Source: Pseudomonadota bacterium (GTDB lineage Bacteria > Pseudomonadota > Alphaproteobacteria > Micropepsales > Micropepsaceae). Taken from it: DNA of 10,338 nucleotides. The position numbers and the translations under genes are program-made. Shown in pieces: positions 6,535 through 10,338 of the stretch. The DNA lies in assembly GCA_025360685.1 (NCBI GenBank), contig JANYBR010000227.1:1-10338 (forward strand), given 5' to 3'. How positions within the stretch are numbered: position 1 is the first letter of the stretch; every line of letters begins with the position of its first letter. The notes beneath the pieces were generated by a model, which was not told the DNA's origin, ran no database searches, and saw only the letters and a list, made by a program, of their open reading frames with translations.

Positions 6535-6864
6535 ATGACGATCAAATCGACGAAAATTGCAGCAATCCTGACCGCGGGACTTTCGCTCGCCGCACCGCTG
6601 GCGCTGAGCGCCACTCCAGCCGACGCCGCGTCCATGTATGGCCGCAGCATGCAGAACGGCTATGGCGACAGCCATTACACACTGCCGGTCAGCTATCACG
6701 ACAATGGCGGGAACTTCGGGTTCAACGACCGCGATCATCGCCCGGCGCCGCGCTCCGAAATGCGCATGCGCATGGCGCATCGAGGCTATCACTGGCATGC
6801 GGGAAACTGGAACTGGCAGCGCGGCCACTGGATGTGGGCCGGCGGCTACTGGAACGTCCGCTAG
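6535..6864 (+). CDS. Small secreted WXXGXW-repeat protein
   Basis: The product is 109 residues. A signal peptide of about 31 residues ends in PADAA, so the protein is exported. The mature chain is rich in His, Tyr, Met, Asn and Arg and ends in three consecutive WxxGxW units (WHAGNW, WQRGHW, WAGGYW), the pattern of the WXXGXW (PF12779-like) repeat proteins found in the envelope of proteobacteria. Their function is unknown; a role at the cell surface is the usual assumption. ATG 6535 is chosen because GGGAG lies six bases upstream; an in-frame ATG at 6502 would put 11 extra polar residues before the signal peptide. A strong hairpin terminator follows at 6891-6924, so the gene is likely monocistronic. 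Confidence 0.85.
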   Translation: MTIKSTKIAAILTAGLSLAAPLALSATPADAASMYGRSMQNGYGDSHYTLPVSYHDNGGNFGFNDRDHRPAPRSEMRMRMAHRGYHWHAGNWNWQRGHWMWAGGYWNVR

Positions 6865-6890
6865 ACGCTGATGCGTGATGTGAACAAATG

Positions 6891-6924
6891 GCCTCCGCGG
6901 GCATGGCTCGCGGAGGCTTTATTT
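6891..6924 (+). terminator. Rho-independent terminator after the WXXGXW gene
   Basis: Nine-base perfect arms (GCCTCCGCG at 6891-6899 and CGCGGAGGC at 6909-6917) enclose a nine-base loop and are followed by TTTATTT (6918-6924). It sits 26 bases after the TAG at 6862-6864. It also lies between convergent genes. On the minus strand the hairpin is followed by CATTTG, a much poorer tail, but it may still help to end the CPBP transcript. Confidence 0.85.
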
Positions 6925-6929
6925 GATAA

Positions 6930-7802
6930 CTACCTTGCGCGGACGCTGCGAAACAATGCGATCCAGGCGGTTAGAGAAACCAGCGCCAGCACCGCAGCGA
7001 TCGCAAGGAACGCATGGGGCGAGGCCAGCGACTCCAAAAAGGTCAGCGGCGCGATCTTCGGCTGCAGGATCGCGGCCGGGACGAAGTAGGTGCCGTCGAA
7101 TCCGGCATGGATGACGATCCCCGGCAGCACCGAGTCGGTCAAGCGCGCGATCGTGCCGAGAATGGCGGACACCGTCAGGAAGATTCCGAACCAGATCGCG
7201 ACATCGAGCGCAGAGGTGTCGAAGTAGGAATGGTTGGTGTGGAACAGCGCCCAGACGAACCCGCTGATGAGTATGGCCGGCACCACGCCGAACGCCTTTT
7301 CCAGCCGGCCCTGCATGAAGCCGCGCACTGCGACTTCCTCGATCACCGCGGCGACGATCGCCGCCATGGCGAGTGCCACGATGACGGTGCTTTTTGGCCC
7401 CGCCGGAACGGTCATCGGAACTTCGCCGCCAAGGCCGCTTGATATGCGATAGGCAACATAAACGCCCGCGCCGGCGAAGAATGTGGACCAGCCTGTGACG
7501 AGCGCGAGCAGGAACGTGCGCCGAGAAACCGCGTTGAGCCGCACGCCTGCATTTCGCTCCACAGATCCGTAGCGCGGCCACGTCCCCCATTTCATCCAGG
7601 CGGCCGCCGCCATGAGGAACAGGGCGATTGCGGGCACAAACCAGGGAAAGGCAGTGGGATGTCGCGTGTAAGTCGCGAGCAGACTCATCCAGACCGCTTC
7701 TCCCACGATAAGGACCGCGATGCCGGAGCCGAGCGCGGCGGCAAGAGAACGCAACGCGCCCGGCCGGAACGCGGGATCGGGTTGCGTCAGTGCGATTGTC
7801 AT
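6930..7802 (-). CDS. CPBP-family intramembrane glutamic/metalloprotease (CAAX protease-like)
   Basis: The product is 290 residues with about seven to eight hydrophobic segments. The CPBP (Abi/CAAX-type, ABI family) signature is present: EEVAVRGF with E155-E156 and R160, then WALFH ending in H188 (motif 2, with Trp where Phe is usual), then H232 with D236 (IHAGFD) where HxxxN is commoner. The two Glu and two His form the active site in this family. Roles of bacterial members range from bacteriocin self-immunity to processing of membrane proteins; the substrate here is unknown. ATG 7802 is supported by GGAGG six bases upstream; the same frame is open to 8138 but those residues overlap the regulator gene and look like noise. 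The gene follows the winged-helix regulator on the same strand after 95 bases that contain a candidate operator (7867-7894). Confidence 0.85.
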   Translation of the reverse strand: MTIALTQPDPAFRPGALRSLAAALGSGIAVLIVGEAVWMSLLATYTRHPTAFPWFVPAIALFLMAAAAWMKWGTWPRYGSVERNAGVRLNAVSRRTFLLALVTGWSTFFAGAGVYVAYRISSGLGGEVPMTVPAGPKSTVIVALAMAAIVAAVIEEVAVRGFMQGRLEKAFGVVPAILISGFVWALFHTNHSYFDTSALDVAIWFGIFLTVSAILGTIARLTDSVLPGIVIHAGFDGTYFVPAAILQPKIAPLTFLESLASPHAFLAIAAVLALVSLTAWIALFRSVRAR

Positions 7803-7807
7803 GTCTG

Positions 7808-7834
7808 TCCTCCGCAATGTAACGAAGGGGAGGA
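7808..7834 (-). promoter_or_regulatory. Possible leader hairpin covering the CPBP ribosome site
   Basis: In the minus-strand leader, TCCTCC (complement of 7829-7834) can pair perfectly over six bases with the GGAGGA (complement of 7808-7813) that forms the Shine-Dalgarno of the CPBP gene, with a 15-base loop. A competing short hairpin uses GGAG and CTCC (7829-7832 with 7839-7842). Such mutually exclusive structures could limit translation, but six pairs are easily met by chance in purine/pyrimidine-rich leaders. Confidence 0.2.
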
Positions 7835-7866
7835 TTGTCTCCGCGGCGGCCAAAGTGTTTGCGCCC

Positions 7867-7894
7867 AGCTTGTTTCGAGCTTGTGAAAAGCTTG
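7867..7894 (-). promoter_or_regulatory. Three 11-bp-spaced direct repeats, candidate operator of the adjacent winged-helix regulator
   Basis: AGCTTG (CAAGCT on the minus strand) occurs at 7867-7872, 7878-7883 and 7889-7894, exactly 11 bp apart each time. Direct hexamer-type repeats with an 11-bp period are the binding layout of OmpR/PhoB winged-helix proteins, such as the pho box. The array begins three bases past the stop of the winged-helix gene and lies 65-92 bases before the CPBP start, upstream of a possible -10 (GACAAT, complement of 7834-7839) that has a poor -35. This would suit an activator site. An imperfect hairpin between the outer flanks (CCCA/TGGG plus GCTT/AAGC) is a competing explanation. 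Confidence 0.5.
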
Positions 7895-7897
7895 GGA

Positions 7898-9190
7898 TCA
7901 GTGCACCGGCCGCACGCGGCTTGCGATCAACGCGAAGCGCGGATCGTTCCGGATCCGATCGAGGTGCGGCAGGTAAGCCAGAAGCAAGATCACCGGATCG
8001 TCCTGCCGTAAGGCAACCTCGAGGGCGGCGAACGCGGCATCCGCCTGTCCCGCATTGGCCCGCAGCATGGCAATGTCCATCGGGCGCGGCACATAGATCA
8101 CACGCTGCTGTTCGAACATGTCGGCGCCCGCCGAACACAGCGCGTCGAATCCCTTCGTGTCATAGACCGATCTCAGCCGCGCAACGGTCGCGGCATCGGT
8201 GCGCAGCAGGCGGATGCTTTCGAGCAGCGCGTCAACGGCGGCCGGCGTATCACCCAGATACAGATGCGCCCATCCCGACGCGCTCCAGGCATCGGAGGAT
8301 TGGGCGCTGAGCGCGATGGCCTTCTTCGCCTCGGCCAGCGTGTGAGAATAGCGCCGCGCTGCCAGCAGAATCTGGATCAGGTCGGTGCGCGCGGCAAGCG
8401 ACAGCGGCTCGATTTCGACCGCCCGCCGCGCCGCGCGTTCCGCCTCGAGGAACCGGCCGGCCGCGGCAAAGCCGAAGGCGCGCGCGCGCTGCGCCGGCGC
8501 CAAATCGGGATCGAGCGCCGGTGCCCTCAGCAATGCGGCGTCTGCCGCGGAGAGATCGCGATCGGCAAGCAGGATCGCCCGCCCGAGCAAAGTCCACCCG
8601 ATCGCGAGACCTGGATCGAGCGCCGTGGCCGCAAGTGCCGATGCCTTGGCCGACACTGCGAAGCCAGCGCCGTGACCCAGATAGTGCTGCGCCAGCATCG
8701 CCTCCGCGAGGCCGGCATGCGCCGCCGCCGATTTTGGTTCGGCCGCGGCCGCGGCCTCGAAATAAATGTGCGCCTGCGCCAGACTTTGCGGGATCGGAAC
8801 ATTCAACGCCTCGCGGCCCTTGCGCAGCAGAACATCGATATTGTTGTCCGCGCTCTGCGACGGCTTCGCGGATGCGCCGGTTGTTTCCACGACCAGGCGA
8901 TAACCGCGCTTGGGCAAGGTTTCGATGAAACGCTTGGCCTTTGTCTCGCCCAGCGCCATGCGCAGGCGGCTGATCGCCGCCGCCAGCGTGTCGTCGCCGA
9001 TGGCACGCCCGCCCCACACGGCTCCGATGATCTCATCCTTGGTGATGACGCGGCCTGGCGACGCCGCGAACAGCACAAGCAGGTCCATCAGGCGCGGTTC
9101 GATACGTGTTTCCTTGCCGTCGCGCAGCAGGGCGCCACGCGCCGGATCAACGCGCCAGCGGCCAAGATCGAAGGGGCGCTGGCCGCTCAT
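7898..9190 (-). CDS. Winged-helix (OmpR/CadC-type) regulator with TPR-like C-terminal region
   Basis: The product is 430 residues. Residues ~5-100 form a transcriptional regulatory C-terminal type winged helix: FDLGRWRVDPARGALLRDG, EPRLMDLLVLFAASPGRVITKDEII, VWGGRAIGDDTLAAAISRLRMAL (recognition helix), and the wing TLPKRGYRLVV. Residues ~115-430 are Ala-rich helical pairs in TPR style (for example AHAGLAEAMLAQHYLG and WSASGWAHLYLGDTPAAVDAL). No receiver domain and no membrane segment are visible, unlike classic response regulators or CadC/ToxR, so signals are probably sensed by the helical region in the cytoplasm. ATG 9190 has GGAG about five bases upstream; the frame is open to 9334 but that part overlaps the DUF2141 gene. 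It lies 16 bases after the DUF2141 gene, suggesting cotranscription. The likely target is the repeat array just downstream. Confidence 0.86.
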   Translation of the reverse strand: MSGQRPFDLGRWRVDPARGALLRDGKETRIEPRLMDLLVLFAASPGRVITKDEIIGAVWGGRAIGDDTLAAAISRLRMALGETKAKRFIETLPKRGYRLVVETTGASAKPSQSADNNIDVLLRKGREALNVPIPQSLAQAHIYFEAAAAAEPKSAAAHAGLAEAMLAQHYLGHGAGFAVSAKASALAATALDPGLAIGWTLLGRAILLADRDLSAADAALLRAPALDPDLAPAQRARAFGFAAAGRFLEAERAARRAVEIEPLSLAARTDLIQILLAARRYSHTLAEAKKAIALSAQSSDAWSASGWAHLYLGDTPAAVDALLESIRLLRTDAATVARLRSVYDTKGFDALCSAGADMFEQQRVIYVPRPMDIAMLRANAGQADAAFAALEVALRQDDPVILLLAYLPHLDRIRNDPRFALIASRVRPVH

Positions 9191-9206
9191 GCTTCTCCGG
9201 CGAATT

Positions 9207-9632
9207 CTATTGCAGATGGATGGTGATCGTATTCGTTCCGGGCCGCAATTCGAATTTGGCGCTGTCGAAGGGCGGCTCGCTGAAAGTCGGATGCACGTCG
9301 TTCGAAAAGCCGAATTTCTCGAGCGGCCAGCCAATCCAGCTCATGTCGAATTTGCCGTTGCGATTGTCGTCCTGGAACATCTTGATGGCGTAGATCCCCG
9401 GCTTGATGCCGGAAAGCGTCACGAGAGTCTGCCCGGGCTTGGCCGGCACCACGGCATCGGCCACCGTATCGCCACTGTCGACGCCATAGCTCTGGCGCTC
9501 GTAGAGCGCGATGCGCAAGTCGCCGCCCCGCGAGGACACTTTCTCGACCTTGACGAATAGGGTGGCGAGCGGTGCCGCGGAAGCAGGAGTCATAGCGAGC
9601 GCCAGCAGTCCCGCGAGCAGAAGTCGAAACAC
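9207..9632 (-). CDS. DUF2141 periplasmic protein
   Basis: The product is 141 residues. Residues 1-20 form a signal peptide (LLLAGLLALAMTPASAA), so it is exported. The mature domain shows DUF2141 features: GGDLRIALYERQSY, then GIYAIKMFQDDNRNGKFD (~84-101), then GWPLEKFGFSND, and a final beta strand TITIHLQ. The acidic DDNRNGKFD stretch resembles a calcium-binding loop. Function of the family is unknown; the fold is thought to be a beta sandwich. The start is a GTG at 9632 with AGGA about nine bases upstream; it places the signal peptide correctly. The gene begins 34 bases after mdh and ends 16 bases before the winged-helix regulator, all on the minus strand, so these genes may be cotranscribed. 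Confidence 0.85.
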   Translation of the reverse strand: MFRLLLAGLLALAMTPASAAPLATLFVKVEKVSSRGGDLRIALYERQSYGVDSGDTVADAVVPAKPGQTLVTLSGIKPGIYAIKMFQDDNRNGKFDMSWIGWPLEKFGFSNDVHPTFSEPPFDSAKFELRPGTNTITIHLQ

Positions 9633-9666
9633 CAGGTTCGTCCTTATCTGCCCCCGTTTGCCGACG

Positions 9667-10338
9667 CTAAACGAGTTTGGGGTCCAGTTTCTTGCAGGCC
9701 TCGATCAGAGCTTTGACGGAATCCGCCGATTTGGCGAGCTGGTCCTTCTCCGACGCGGTGAGTTCGAGCTCCACGATGCGTTCGATGCCCTTCTCGCCGA
9801 TCACCGCCGGCACGCCGACGTAGAGATCCTTGATGCCGTAGGGACCGTTGACATAGGAGGCGCAGGGCAGCACGCGCTTCTTGTCTTTGAGGTAACTCTC
9901 GGCCATCGCCACGGCCGATGTCGCCGGCGCATAGAACGCGGAACCGGTTTTGAGCAGCCCGACGATCTCCGCCCCGCCGTCGCGCGTGCGCTGCGTGATC
10001 GCATCCAGACGCTCCTGCTTGATCCAGCCCATCTTGACCAGTTCCGGCAACGGCACGCCCGCCACCGTCGAAAAGCGCGGCATCGGCACCATCGTGTCGC
10101 CATGGCCGCCCAGCACGAAGGCGGTGACATCCTCCACCGAAACACTCATTTCCTCGGCGAGAAAGTGGCGAAAGCGCGCGCTGTCGAGCACGCCGGCCAT
10201 GCCGACCACCATGTTGTGGGGCAGGCCCGACTTCTCCCGCAGGATATAGACCATGGCATCGAGCGGGTTGGTGATGCAGATGACGAAAGCCTTGGGGCAA
10301 TGTTTCTTGATGCCCTCGCCGACCGCGCCCATCACCTT
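9667..10338 (-). CDS. mdh: Malate dehydrogenase (LDH-like type), 5' end beyond window
   Basis: NAD-dependent malate dehydrogenase of the TCA cycle, interconverting malate and oxaloacetate in the cytoplasm. The window holds about 223 C-terminal residues; the first readable codons are K-V-M-G-A-V, internal to the enzyme, so roughly the first 95-100 residues including the Rossmann GxGxxG site lie outside (family length about 320). Visible landmarks are ITNPLDAMV (cofactor/substrate Asn), GMAGVLDSARFR (Asp-Arg pair) and LGGHGDTMVPMPRFS with the catalytic His. The family with this GMAGVLDSARF motif is the one usual in alphaproteobacteria. In many of them mdh is followed by sucCD; here a DUF2141 gene follows after 34 bases. 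No clear terminator is visible in that gap. Confidence 0.95.
   Translation of the reverse strand, partial: KVMGAVGEGIKKHCPKAFVICITNPLDAMVYILREKSGLPHNMVVGMAGVLDSARFRHFLAEEMSVSVEDVTAFVLGGHGDTMVPMPRFSTVAGVPLPELVKMGWIKQERLDAITQRTRDGGAEIVGLLKTGSAFYAPATSAVAMAESYLKDKKRVLPCASYVNGPYGIKDLYVGVPAVIGEKGIERIVELELTASEKDQLAKSADSVKALIEACKKLDPKLV

Noticed and set aside
7863..7897. Intrinsic terminator after the winged-helix gene
   Set aside because: An imperfect stem (CCCA/TGGG plus GCTT/AAGC with a bulge) can form, but no T-run follows on the minus strand; the exact 11-bp repeat is a better description.
7803..8138. 112-residue N-terminal extension of the CPBP gene
   Set aside because: It reads through the regulator's coding region in another frame with Arg/Ala/Gly-rich noise; ATG 7802 has GGAGG correctly spaced.
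8264..9226. Long open frame on the plus strand opposite the regulator
   Set aside because: Its Arg-rich, low-hydrophobicity product is typical of the antisense strand of a high-GC gene; the minus-strand frame has clear domains.
9191..9334. 48-residue N-terminal extension of the winged-helix regulator
   Set aside because: It overlaps the DUF2141 gene, and the winged-helix domain begins right after ATG 9190, which has GGAG upstream.

Overview
This window looks like chromosomal DNA from a high-GC alphaproteobacterium. The pointers are a partial malate dehydrogenase of the LDH-like type, a CadC/OmpR-type winged-helix protein fused to TPR-like helices, DUF2141, an SHS-family carrier and strong G/C bias at third codon positions. 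Genus is not certain; a Rhizomicrobium/Micropepsaceae-like bacterium is a guess. No rRNA, tRNA, CRISPR array or transposase is visible.

Left edge (1-464): about 254 bases of much lower GC (about 46% by hand count, against 68% at 301-360) carry a small single-pass membrane protein gene on the minus strand with its own hairpin terminator. This segment abuts, at about position 255-262, the last ~70 codons of an inositol-1-monophosphatase (suhB-like) gene whose first three quarters are missing. It is an insertion/deletion junction or an assembly join.

Centre (518-6864): genes alternate in direction. In order they are: a secreted Pro-rich OmpA-like protein (+), an SHS-type MFS carrier (-), an exported PAP2-type phosphatase with a degenerate motif 2 (+), a Sulfotransfer_4-like sulfotransferase (-), a secreted YbhB-type PEBP (+), an EntS/MFS_3-type exporter (-) lying behind a GNAT acetyltransferase (-), and a small secreted WXXGXW-repeat protein (+). 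The first three convergent pairs have no intergenic DNA at all. Two pairs share a CTAG as both stop codons (1429-1432 and 3295-3298), and the third has abutting stops in TGATCA (4540-4545). The fourth pair has a proper hairpin terminator (6891-6924).

Right part (6930-10338): a minus-strand run reads mdh (partial, cut by the window end), DUF2141 periplasmic protein, winged-helix/TPR regulator, CPBP intramembrane protease. Gaps are 34, 16 and 95 bases. The 95-base gap before the CPBP gene holds three perfect CAAGCT hexamers spaced exactly 11 bp apart. That is the layout bound by OmpR/PhoB-type winged helices, so it is a candidate operator for the regulator encoded next to it. This regulator-operator-protease arrangement is the most interesting hypothesis in the window. 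Most other genes are ordinary envelope, transport and housekeeping functions, and no obvious defence or mobile system is present.
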